The position numbers were made by a program, and so were the translations under genes. From Bdellovibrio bacteriovorus (GTDB lineage: Bacteria > Bdellovibrionota > Bdellovibrionia > Bdellovibrionales > Bdellovibrionaceae), in NCBI RefSeq assembly GCF_001592755.1, contig NZ_LUKF01000016.1, positions 434,001-498,000 of the forward strand: a DNA stretch of 64,000 nt. The letters are read 5' to 3'. The notes under the pieces were generated by a model that made no database searches, had not been told where the DNA came from, and saw only the letters and a program-made list of their open reading frames with translations. This document shows, piece by piece, positions 9,327 through 17,270 of the stretch. Position 1 is the first letter of the stretch. The number at the start of each line of letters is the position of its first letter.

Positions 9327-9886
9327 TGAGTGATCCTTCCGCGAATCTTAAATCCTCCCCCTGAAGCCACATGCTGATCCTGAGCACGCACGCGACCACG
9401 CAGATGCAAGCCCGTTCCGGTTTGCACTTGTGATCCCGCTAAAATCTCATGAGACATTGGCGAGGAAGGGACATACTTCACGTTCACGGTGCGATAGATA
9501 AAATCACCAATGCGCGGTTGCGCACGGAATTTCACCGACACCGTATCCCCGTTTGAAAAAGTCATCGCATCCCAGGGAGCTTTGGAATTAGAAAGAGTGA
9601 TTTCAAACTTTCCATTTTCGCAGGTATTCTTGGCCGTCGACTGATAATCCGCTGGATTTACCCACGTCGTGCCACCATCAAAGCTCATCTGTACTTCGCC
9701 TACGAAAGCGGAGCACTCCGCCTGCAAAGACACGGAATTCATGCTCGCGGTGATCACGTGATTGTTGGTGAAATTGAAACCGTCAATAGAACGCAAGATA
9801 GAAACTGTCGGAGTCGTATCCGTACAGCCCGCCATCAAAAGAAAGAGGCCCAAAATGTTGATCTTGCTGACGTTCTTATTTTTCAT
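9323..9886 (-). CDS. Lipoprotein paired with the fibre protein
   Basis: A 187-residue lipoprotein. A basic N-terminus and hydrophobic stretch lead to the lipobox LMAGC (Cys21). The mature part has beta-rich segments, including VQMSFDGGTTW, that suggest a small Ig-like domain. Its stop overlaps the fibre gene start by four bases, so the two are translated together, and the lipoprotein could anchor or help assemble the fibre at the envelope. Its SD GAGGGG at 9890-9895 (minus strand) can pair with CCCCTC just upstream. Confidence 0.8.
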   Translation of the reverse strand: MKNKNVSKINILGLFLLMAGCTDTTPTVSILRSIDGFNFTNNHVITASMNSVSLQAECSAFVGEVQMSFDGGTTWVNPADYQSTAKNTCENGKFEITLSNSKAPWDAMTFSNGDTVSVKFRAQPRIGDFIYRTVNVKYVPSSPMSHEILAGSQVQTGTGLHLRGRVRAQDQHVASGGGFKIRGRITQ

Positions 9887-9958
9887 TGACCCCTCATTTA
9901 TCGGTAAAAACGAGGGGAAGCTTTAAGTATCAGCTTGAAACGTTCTCAGAATGAAACA

Positions 9959-11056
9959 CTACTTTTTGCGGAAAATATGAAACTGATAAACCCCGGTGCC
10001 ATCTTTGCTTTGGGCCCAAAGATTACGATCTGACAATGGCTCCCAGTTTTTCGTATCAATAGCGGTGGGCGCTCTCATAAACGAGCGGATGACCATCTGA
10101 CTTTGGCTTCGAGTCTCAGGGGAAAGCTTTTGTAAAATCTGATTGGCGTCAGGCTCTGACAGGTAAGAAATCGTGTCGGACAACGAGATAAAATCATAAG
10201 CATGCTTAGGAAGCTCTTCCAAAAGATTCCCATGAAGATAACGGACTTGAGTGCTGGACTTTTTGACAGCCTCGACGGTTTCAAAGTGTGCTTCTAACGG
10301 CAAACCTTCCTCATAAGCAATTCGGCCTAAAAACAGAATTTGCATGAAGTAGTTTTTACGAACCAACTGAGTTCTAAAAATGCGATCGAACTCTTCCATA
10401 ATAAATTGAGAAGGCGCCCGCTGCTCAGTTCTGTGCTCGGACTTCCCGCTGAAATGTCCCTTGTATAAGAACTTATTGAAAACATACTCGCTGGCGGCAA
10501 CTTTGATAAAACTATTCCAACGAATTTTCGGCCAATGCTTTTCATAGAGTTCGATTTGTTCTTCCAAGCTTTGGGCTGCAAAAACTTTACTGAAATCACA
10601 TTGCAAGACCTCACGGAAAAGATATCCCAATTTTTGAAAGTGAGATTCCCAACGACCCAATAAAATAAAACCTTTAGGCTTCCATCCCGACACGCGCTCG
10701 TTCCAATAGTTCTTTGCGTCCTGGGACAAAGTTAATCTTTTATAGAGCGCTTCGCGATCATCCCCTTTATCGCTGCCCGCTTGCAGGGCTCCACGATATC
10801 CCATAAAGAAAAGATACTCTTCATATGTTAACGTCTTCATGGCTTGCAAACGCAGTTCACAAAGATAAAGCTGACTGACTGACATATCGATCACATCAAG
10901 ATACTTCGGATTTTTCGCCATCAAAGGCAAACAGCGTGCACCAGAGCCGGCGATACTGAACACTCTTTCCACCCCATTTGGCAGAAGATCATACTCGATA
11001 CGCGTGTCTTCATTGGACAAGGTGTAATTCAGATCAGAAAAATATTCTTTTGCCAT
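9959..11056 (-). CDS. BtaA/DUF3419-like aminocarboxypropyl transferase
   Basis: A 365-residue cytoplasmic protein resembling the DUF3419 family, whose founder BtaA moves the 3-amino-3-carboxypropyl group of S-adenosylmethionine onto diacylglycerol in betaine-lipid synthesis. The N-terminus NYTLSNEDTRIEYDLL matches the family's opening. VFSIAGSGARCLPLM (residues 33-46) is the SAM-binding loop, followed by DVIDMSVSQLYLCELRL. A second conserved part is near YDFISLSDTISYLS. The SD AGGAG precedes ATG 11056, 9 nt after the barrel gene. It closes an operon of lipid-related genes. No BtaB methyltransferase is present, so the product need not be a betaine lipid. Confidence 0.72.
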   Translation of the reverse strand: MAKEYFSDLNYTLSNEDTRIEYDLLPNGVERVFSIAGSGARCLPLMAKNPKYLDVIDMSVSQLYLCELRLQAMKTLTYEEYLFFMGYRGALQAGSDKGDDREALYKRLTLSQDAKNYWNERVSGWKPKGFILLGRWESHFQKLGYLFREVLQCDFSKVFAAQSLEEQIELYEKHWPKIRWNSFIKVAASEYVFNKFLYKGHFSGKSEHRTEQRAPSQFIMEEFDRIFRTQLVRKNYFMQILFLGRIAYEEGLPLEAHFETVEAVKKSSTQVRYLHGNLLEELPKHAYDFISLSDTISYLSEPDANQILQKLSPETRSQSQMVIRSFMRAPTAIDTKNWEPLSDRNLWAQSKDGTGVYQFHIFRKK

Positions 11057-11065
11057 GAAAGCTCC

Positions 11066-12127
11066 TTAAAACGCTAAATTGCCACTTAATTCTAAACGTA
11101 AACCAACCACGGTGCCACCGGTAATCTCTTCATAAATCTTATATAGACCACTGACGCCCGCATAATTCTGCACAAAGCCCGACACCGTAAAATAATCTGT
11201 AATATTGTAACCGTAACTGAAACTTCCGAAATTGCTTTCTGCATCCGGGTTATAGAATGCCTGAAGCTGCACGTCGTGACGGTTCGGGTTCCACTGTCCC
11301 GTCAGGTAATAAGAGGTTTCGTAAGCCAAGCCGTTCGGGACTAAAGTTTCATATCGACTAACTTGAGTCAGCAAGATCCAGTTCCCCCAAAAGATATCAC
11401 AACCCAAGGTCGCAAACTTTCGGTCTTGTTGATTTTCCAACGCCTTACGATCATGAACGTATCCCAATTCAAATTTCGGAACGGCATTTTCAAACGCATA
11501 GTTCCCCGTAACGCCATAGTGATCGGTGGTAAGGACTTGCGCAGATAAAGCGGAAAATGCAAAGTTCCCCCAATTCCACTTCACGCGTCCACCAAAGCTG
11601 GTGTTCTCTTCGACATCGGGTTGAGGAATCGGCACAGGGTAATAAGACTCGGCAAGCTCCCCCACACCCACAAACTCCAAAGAATAAGTTTCCCGGGCAT
11701 ACGAGAAAACAACTCCGGTAGAATGAGTGAGCTGGTCGGCCAAGGGATCAAAGAACAAGCGGTTCCATCGGCGTCCCGTCCACACATCCAGAGAGGGAAC
11801 AGTCCAACTTTCGCTCCAACGCAAAGCCTGCCGTCCTACCCGCACATAAAAAGAATCGAGGTTGAATTCAAAGTAAGCTTCTTGAAGATATCCATGGGAA
11901 GGTGATCTGCGCACGAAGGCCTGATCTTCGTTTCCTTCAAACTCACCAAAGCCTTCGACGAAAATTCCGAAAGGCCCGACTTTCGAGTTCAACTTCCCTT
12001 TGACGATCAGGCGATTGGCCAACTCTTCTTCTGTGCCTTGAATATATTCATAGCGAGGCGCGACCGTAAGGTCCGCCATCGCGACGGCTGAATTTAAAAG
12101 AAGGATCAGAAGAAGGCCAAATCTCAC
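11066..12127 (-). CDS. Outer-membrane beta-barrel protein (lipid operon)
   Basis: A 353-residue protein with a signal peptide (ending AVAMA) and alternating aromatic/hydrophilic strands throughout, ending in an aromatic residue (SGNLAF), as outer-membrane barrels do. RVGRQALRWSESWTVPSLDVW recalls DUF1302-like or porin-type barrels that accompany lipid transporters. It starts with GTG 12127, which shares a base with the stop of the LolA-like gene (TAGTG), so the pair is translationally coupled. This suggests a periplasmic carrier handing cargo to an outer-membrane protein. The family assignment is tentative. Confidence 0.72.
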   Translation of the reverse strand: MRFGLLLILLLNSAVAMADLTVAPRYEYIQGTEEELANRLIVKGKLNSKVGPFGIFVEGFGEFEGNEDQAFVRRSPSHGYLQEAYFEFNLDSFYVRVGRQALRWSESWTVPSLDVWTGRRWNRLFFDPLADQLTHSTGVVFSYARETYSLEFVGVGELAESYYPVPIPQPDVEENTSFGGRVKWNWGNFAFSALSAQVLTTDHYGVTGNYAFENAVPKFELGYVHDRKALENQQDRKFATLGCDIFWGNWILLTQVSRYETLVPNGLAYETSYYLTGQWNPNRHDVQLQAFYNPDAESNFGSFSYGYNITDYFTVSGFVQNYAGVSGLYKIYEEITGGTVVGLRLELSGNLAF

Positions 12128-12825
12128 TACTTCATGCTTTCCATGTTACGAACGGTAAAAAAGGATTCACCGAAAGTCTTTTTACCCATGGCAAGGATGC
12201 GCACGAAGCTGACTTGTTTATTTGTATCTTCGATTTTCAAAGTCGTCGGGCGAGTCGCGCCGGCGATACTTTTATAGTCTTCAAAAAACGCTCTTTTAAG
12301 AACGGTTTTTCCGTTCAATCCCAAATATTCCGCACGCAAGGGTTCGAAGTTCCCTTTTTTCAGCCAAAGACGAATCCACGCATAAGTCAGATTGTCTTTG
12401 TTGCCTTTAAGAAGAAGCTGCACTTCTTTACCGTTGTCGGCTTCTTTCGTCACATCGTAATCGCCGTACCAGCGAGTGCGCGAGATATCGCCATTAGAAA
12501 CTTGACCTGAAAGTTTTTGTGCCAAGGACAAACGCATCGAGCGCTTCAAGTTAGGAACATAAGCGTGGAAGTCACGATCCAACATCAACATATTGCGACC
12601 CTTGTCCCGAGCCGGTTCTTTAGTAACGATCAAGGTTTTATCCTGCCCCTGCAAAAAAACTTGGAATACAGAATTGTTTTCCGGAGTCTCTACACGGATT
12701 TTCATTTCATAAGATTCTGCCGGATTGCGAATATTGTCGGCCTTTTTAACCCACTCTGCGGGATTTTCTTCCGCGACCGCATGAACTGCAAATACAAAGG
12801 TGCACAAGGCTAAAAGTGTCTTCAT
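12127..12825 (-). CDS. LolA-like outer-membrane lipid/lipoprotein carrier
   Basis: A 232-residue exported protein with a signal peptide ending AVA. The mature part matches the family annotated as outer membrane lipoprotein-sorting protein: VKKADNIRNPAESYEMKIRV, then GRNMLMLDRDFHAYVPNLKRSMRLS, and YDVTKEADNGKEVQLLLKG. The fold is the open half-barrel of LolA/LolB with a hydrophobic groove. It has no lipobox, so it should be soluble in the periplasm. AGGAG stands 4 nt before ATG 12825. Its neighbours are lipid enzymes, so it may carry a lipid rather than a lipoprotein. Confidence 0.8.
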   Translation of the reverse strand: MKTLLALCTFVFAVHAVAEENPAEWVKKADNIRNPAESYEMKIRVETPENNSVFQVFLQGQDKTLIVTKEPARDKGRNMLMLDRDFHAYVPNLKRSMRLSLAQKLSGQVSNGDISRTRWYGDYDVTKEADNGKEVQLLLKGNKDNLTYAWIRLWLKKGNFEPLRAEYLGLNGKTVLKRAFFEDYKSIAGATRPTTLKIEDTNKQVSFVRILAMGKKTFGESFFTVRNMESMK

Positions 12826-12833
12826 GACATCTC

Positions 12834-14966
12834 CTATTTATTTCTTTTTGAAAGAGCCAGTTGTCGTGTGAGCTCAATTTCCTTATCCGTGATAATTCCT
12901 GTATGACCTTGAATCGCCGCCAATTGAACTCCGTGGCGACGGGCCATTCTATAGATCTGCTTAACCTTATTCCACTCAATATCGCGGCCCATGGTAAAGG
13001 CCTCGAACTGTCCTTCCAAAGTCAGCAATGCCGTTTCCGCTAAGCACGCATAAACCGCTTTACCAGGAAGCCCCATATCAAAATCAATCTCGACCGGTCC
13101 TGGTAAAATCACTTCACCCGATTCGATGATTAAAACATCCGGTCTTTTCTTCGCATCTTCAATGTCGAAATCCAAAGGGCGGGAACAATCACAGACTACT
13201 GCGCCTGGTTTCAACAACATCACGTCCACAATTTTGTGATCAAACGCGGAAGTGGCCGTCACAAGGACATCCGCCTGCGGAGCAAGCTCGTTGGCATCTG
13301 TAGCAATTGTGATTTCACAACCTGGAGCCATTTTCTGAATCGTCTCTTTCAGTTCTTGCAGACGATTCATACGAGGCGCTACCAGACACAGTTTCTTAAA
13401 GACCAGCGAAAGAAGTTTTGCAGAAACTTGCCCAATAGAACCTGTGGCACCAATCACCATCGCCATGCCGTCAACCATGCCTGTCTGCGGATCTTGATTC
13501 AAAAGACGCATTTTTTTAACCACGTCATTTAAGGCCCACAGTGTCGCTGAAGCACTTAAACTATTTCCCGTTGTCACCGGAATGGGACTGTTCTGATTGA
13601 TAGTGATCCCTTGGTCGCCCACGATTTTCGTGTAAGCGCCAAGGCCAATCATCTTCGCTCCGCGATTGGCGGCATCGTAACAGATGCCTTCAATCTTGCG
13701 ATAAACGACTTCGGGATCCGTGTTTTTTAAAACTTTCGGTGTTGCTGGTAAGGCATAGATAATACCATTGATCTCTTTACCCGATTCTTCACTGATGACA
13801 TGTTTCACGTGCCCATGAACAAAAGGCGGAACTTTCGAAGCCATTTTATCAAAAGAATCATTCCATTCTTTCGGCATGTACTTCAGTGCAGAAAGCCCCG
13901 GCACACGCATAAAATCGCTATGAGATAAGGCATGAATCACAAACGCAAAATCCGGTTCTTTTTCACTTAAGATTTTATTCTTAACGACGTTGATACCTTT
14001 AGAAATCTTCGCTTGCGTGGAAGTATTGCGAGTCATCACATACTTGCGCGCCACCTGACGGATTTCAGTATCCTCCGTCATCAGTTGCTCCCACTCTTCA
14101 ATGCTTAAAGGCGCCGTGCGGTTGTGCACCAAACGCAAAGTCGCATCCAAAACAGAATAATTCATGTAAGGATGCACTCGATAATTTTCCGGGAACAAAT
14201 TAATAATACTACGAGGATTGTACTTCTTTACTTCCGCTTCCATCAAAGGATGCGAAGACCAAATGACCAGATCTTTCCCGCGTACAAACTCCGTAGCGGC
14301 TGAGTCGAAAAGTAAAAGAAACGGCAAGTCACAGAAAACATACTGAACATTTTCAACCTGTGCCGCCAAAGAGGAGCGACTCATCTTTTGAAGTTTTGTT
14401 TCCGCCAACGGAGTGTTGTTACGAAGATCTTTGAAGTTTGCGACATTCAAAACCAGTTTTGAAAGCGTCATCAAACCTGGGAAAGGTTGAATCAACCAAG
14501 GTACGCCCAATAAAGAATAGGCGTCACCGATGTAAACGGATTTGCGATAGCGATGACGAATGTATTCTTCCAGCTCGGCGCAAAACACCGCCGATGGGAA
14601 AAAGATCCCACCTTCAGGCTGAATCTTCCCCGATTCAATTTTTTTAACTAAAGAATTAATGTTCGCGATTTCACGAAGCCCCGTTCCATCACATAAAGGT
14701 ACTGGCGAAGGAATCCCCATGATTTCTAAATACTGGCGATGAACATAGCTTTTTTGTTCAAGCTTAATTACCGGAGGCAGGCTTGTTAAAGCAAAGGCAT
14801 CCACTTGATTGCGAAGCGTTTCAATCAGACGGCGCACGCCATCCACAGAGAAATTCACACTAAAGCGCTGCACTTCAAAGTGACTGCCGTTAAATTCAAA
14901 CTCATAAGCCGCATCCCAGTGCGGTCGGCCGAAACTAATTTCGGCGATTCGATACGAATGCTTCAT
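12834..14966 (-). CDS. Acyl-ACP-reductase-like enzyme with unknown N-terminal half
   Basis: From about residue 340 the protein lines up with the cyanobacterial long-chain acyl-ACP reductase (fatty aldehyde former). The pattern F-I-H-x2-S-x2-H, then GLGAYTKIV, TTGNSLSA, the nucleotide loop VIGATGSIG, and finally VYACLAETALL fit; the Cys of that last motif corresponds to the catalytic cysteine of the family. The N-terminal 340 residues are not recognised and are absent from the cyanobacterial enzyme. ATG 14966 is preferred because TGGAG precedes it by 5 nt; an upstream ATG at 14990 has no SD. The gene overlaps the SDR gene by about 30 nt, which implies coupling. The product is probably a fatty aldehyde, inferred. 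Confidence 0.75.
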   Translation of the reverse strand: MKHSYRIAEISFGRPHWDAAYEFEFNGSHFEVQRFSVNFSVDGVRRLIETLRNQVDAFALTSLPPVIKLEQKSYVHRQYLEIMGIPSPVPLCDGTGLREIANINSLVKKIESGKIQPEGGIFFPSAVFCAELEEYIRHRYRKSVYIGDAYSLLGVPWLIQPFPGLMTLSKLVLNVANFKDLRNNTPLAETKLQKMSRSSLAAQVENVQYVFCDLPFLLLFDSAATEFVRGKDLVIWSSHPLMEAEVKKYNPRSIINLFPENYRVHPYMNYSVLDATLRLVHNRTAPLSIEEWEQLMTEDTEIRQVARKYVMTRNTSTQAKISKGINVVKNKILSEKEPDFAFVIHALSHSDFMRVPGLSALKYMPKEWNDSFDKMASKVPPFVHGHVKHVISEESGKEINGIIYALPATPKVLKNTDPEVVYRKIEGICYDAANRGAKMIGLGAYTKIVGDQGITINQNSPIPVTTGNSLSASATLWALNDVVKKMRLLNQDPQTGMVDGMAMVIGATGSIGQVSAKLLSLVFKKLCLVAPRMNRLQELKETIQKMAPGCEITIATDANELAPQADVLVTATSAFDHKIVDVMLLKPGAVVCDCSRPLDFDIEDAKKRPDVLIIESGEVILPGPVEIDFDMGLPGKAVYACLAETALLTLEGQFEAFTMGRDIEWNKVKQIYRMARRHGVQLAAIQGHTGIITDKEIELTRQLALSKRNK

Positions 14967-15960
14967 ACCCGCTCCAGAATGCTTGTTCATATTCTTTAAA
15001 CTCAGGACACCAAGAAGGGCCTAGAACTTTGCGCGTCGCCTCGGTGTCGTAAGTTGGAAAGTTCATTAAATAAAAAAGTTCTTCTTCAGGAAAGCGCGCC
15101 ACCAGACTTGAAACTTTCATCATCAAAGGTTTTGGCACTTTGCTGACAAGGGTGATGCCTTTATTAGGAATCGCCAGGCGCTTTAATGTGGCCGTGTAAA
15201 GTTCTTTTGCCGTCAAACCGTACGTCGGCGTAACATGAAAGCTTTTATAGCCTTCAGGTTTTTCGGTCAGAGCCCATTCGCAAAATTTCACAATGGCTTC
15301 TGCGGCTTTATCCACAGGAACAATCGGCATCTTCACCGATTCATTTCCTGGCAATGGCAATGCCGTTGGAAGTGATTCAATCAAAGGACGGATTTTTTTA
15401 AAAGACTCTGGAGCGTGATAAGGTCCATCGATACGTTCGATGCGGCCTTTCTTAGTATCCCCGACAAGCACTCCCAAACGCAGATTGATTCGTGATTTGA
15501 TATTCTTCACCGGCCAATTGTGCAAAACCTGTTCACCCAACGCTTTCGAATCAGAATAAGCATCCGGGAAGGCTTTAGAAAAATTAAGATCGTAAGGTTT
15601 CACCGTCGAAAGGGTTGAGTTGATAGCCGCCGCGACAGTGCTGGTATTAAGGAAGTACGGAATTTCTAAAGCCTCAGCGACTTTCAGTGCAATTCCCATC
15701 GCCGAAATATTATGTTGAAAACAATCAACATAAGATCCTTTCAGATCATAAAGTCCTGCCATGTGTACGATGATGGAATATTTTTTTGAGCGAAGAGTTT
15801 CAAAATTAAGATCTGCATTCCAATGAGTCAGATCGCCCTGGACTTCTGTCTGGCCTGAACGTGACAGGACGTCCACTTCGAATTTTTCACGAAGAAGTGG
15901 AACGACCAATTTTCCGAGAAAGCCAGTGCCCCCGGTGACGAGGATACGAGGTCTGCTCAC
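14935..15960 (-). CDS. Extended SDR / fatty-acyl-reductase-like NAD(P) oxidoreductase
   Basis: A 341-residue Rossmann protein. The dinucleotide loop is VTGGTGFLG (residues 8-16). The active-site pair Y135-x3-K139 is in YSDSK, preceded by NTSTVAA. The overall plan fits extended short-chain dehydrogenases of the male-sterility/fatty-acyl-reductase type or a 3-beta-HSD-like epimerase. GTG 15960 is chosen because TGGAGG lies 5 nt upstream. A longer frame to 16068 would run inside the lipid kinase gene. It sits between a lipid kinase and the acyl-reductase-like gene, so reduction of an acyl or keto lipid is the likely job. The substrate is unknown. Confidence 0.82.
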   Translation of the reverse strand: MSRPRILVTGGTGFLGKLVVPLLREKFEVDVLSRSGQTEVQGDLTHWNADLNFETLRSKKYSIIVHMAGLYDLKGSYVDCFQHNISAMGIALKVAEALEIPYFLNTSTVAAAINSTLSTVKPYDLNFSKAFPDAYSDSKALGEQVLHNWPVKNIKSRINLRLGVLVGDTKKGRIERIDGPYHAPESFKKIRPLIESLPTALPLPGNESVKMPIVPVDKAAEAIVKFCEWALTEKPEGYKSFHVTPTYGLTAKELYTATLKRLAIPNKGITLVSKVPKPLMMKVSSLVARFPEEELFYLMNFPTYDTEATRKVLGPSWCPEFKEYEQAFWSGYEAFVSNRRN

Positions 15961-15979
15961 GGAGCCTCCAGAAATATCA

Positions 15980-16978
15980 TTATTGTCGGACCATGATAGG
16001 AAGTCCGCGATGTAAGCAGCGGATTGAAATTTCCTGCACGTCCTTAAGAAGAATCTCGCCATCCCCAAAGAAAGTCAAAGAGCGGCGGGGGTTCTGGCTC
16101 TTTAGTCTGAACTCTCGAAGTTCGAAAGTTTTAAAGGCATTGAATTTTTCTAAATTACCTTTACGGATTCGCAAAGCAGCCATTGCATGTTGCTGGGCCG
16201 TTTTAGTTTCGGATAAAAGTAAGTTCACGGTGCCATCGGTATTGGACGTGTAAGGAGCCGGTAAAAAGCTCGCGCCAATACTTTGCTGATTGCTGACTAG
16301 AACGATGGGTGAATTTGTCTCGACGTTAACCTTGCCCGGAATTTCAATTTCAAGACCCCAGCCATCGGGATTCCAAGTGCGAATCGCTTCGGCGGTCATC
16401 ATCGAATAAACACCGGGTCCCATTTTCTTTACCGCGTAATAACTTTTTTCTGCAAGATAGCGGAAGGCTTTTGCTGATTTGGGACAAGTCGAAAGAGTGC
16501 GAAGATGATTTCTAAATTTATTTGCGAGCTCCGCAGCCACTGCCGGAAGACCTAAGCCTCCGTTAGTCAACATATAAGCTTTTTGTTCGGGAGAACTAAC
16601 CTCGATTACATCGATATTCTTAACGACACCTTCAAAGATATTGCGAACCGCGCGATCAATGCGGTGAGAGACTCCAATTTCATGAGCTAAATCGTTCGCG
16701 GTTCCCGAACGTACGATAGTAATAGGTGGAATCTTACTTAAGTCATCATACTTCATTAAACATTGAAGCGCGACATTGATGGTACCATCACCACCACAGA
16801 TAATGATGGCGTTGGTTTTATGAGACATCTCTTCATTAAGGAAATCCGCCATCTCCGTCAGCGTCTGCGGACGGCTGAAACGAAGGTCACAGCGAAACAA
16901 AGCTTCGCGTACTTTCGCTTCAATCAGATCTGCATTCACAGACCCGGCTTTGGAATTTACCAGAACGGATACTCTCAT
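15980..16978 (-). CDS. Diacylglycerol-kinase-family lipid kinase
   Basis: A 332-residue enzyme of the DAGK catalytic family (DgkB/YegS/sphingosine kinase type), which phosphorylates a lipid hydroxyl with ATP. VLVNSKAGS at the N-terminus, the nucleotide motif GGDGTINV (residues 62-69) and VRSGTANDLAHEIG follow the family order. FFGDGEILLKD near the C-terminus is the conserved final loop. ATG 16978 is chosen because it begins the conserved sequence and has the SD GAGGA 9 nt upstream. An upstream start at 17038 would add 20 unrelated residues. It appears to be the first gene of the lipid operon. Confidence 0.9.
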   Translation of the reverse strand: MRVSVLVNSKAGSVNADLIEAKVREALFRCDLRFSRPQTLTEMADFLNEEMSHKTNAIIICGGDGTINVALQCLMKYDDLSKIPPITIVRSGTANDLAHEIGVSHRIDRAVRNIFEGVVKNIDVIEVSSPEQKAYMLTNGGLGLPAVAAELANKFRNHLRTLSTCPKSAKAFRYLAEKSYYAVKKMGPGVYSMMTAEAIRTWNPDGWGLEIEIPGKVNVETNSPIVLVSNQQSIGASFLPAPYTSNTDGTVNLLLSETKTAQQHAMAALRIRKGNLEKFNAFKTFELREFRLKSQNPRRSLTFFGDGEILLKDVQEISIRCLHRGLPIMVRQ

Positions 16979-17218
16979 AAAATTTAGTCCTCGGTGGAAC
17001 ACAAAAGCAATTCTTATACCTAAGGTTCTTTGAGTCATGAGCGCTAAAATAGAACTGGCACTCTAGAAGATGACTAAAAACGTCACTTTGGCACCGTTGT
17101 ACAGAGAGTGGACACAATAAGCAAGAGTCAGGATGTCACCGACTCATATATCTAATAGATGGACACTGTGGACCCACATTTGAAACACGTAATGAAAAAT
17201 CAGAGAAAACTCAAAATA

Positions 17219-17247
17219 AAAAATCCCGCAATGATCGCGGGATTTTT
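17219..17247 (-). terminator. Intrinsic terminator after the ABC permease gene
   Basis: AAAAATCCCGC pairs with GCGGGATTTTT around a 7-nt loop, 24 nt past the permease stop. It separates the AMIN/barrel/ABC unit (17271-20443) from the lipid enzyme unit (9959-16978). Confidence 0.88.
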
Positions 17248-17270
17248 CAAAGATAGATCTTCTTGGAAAT

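Noticed and set aside
14935-16068. Longer SDR start at 16068
   Set aside because: It would run through the end of the lipid kinase gene; GTG 15960 has a strong SD and begins the conserved Rossmann sequence.
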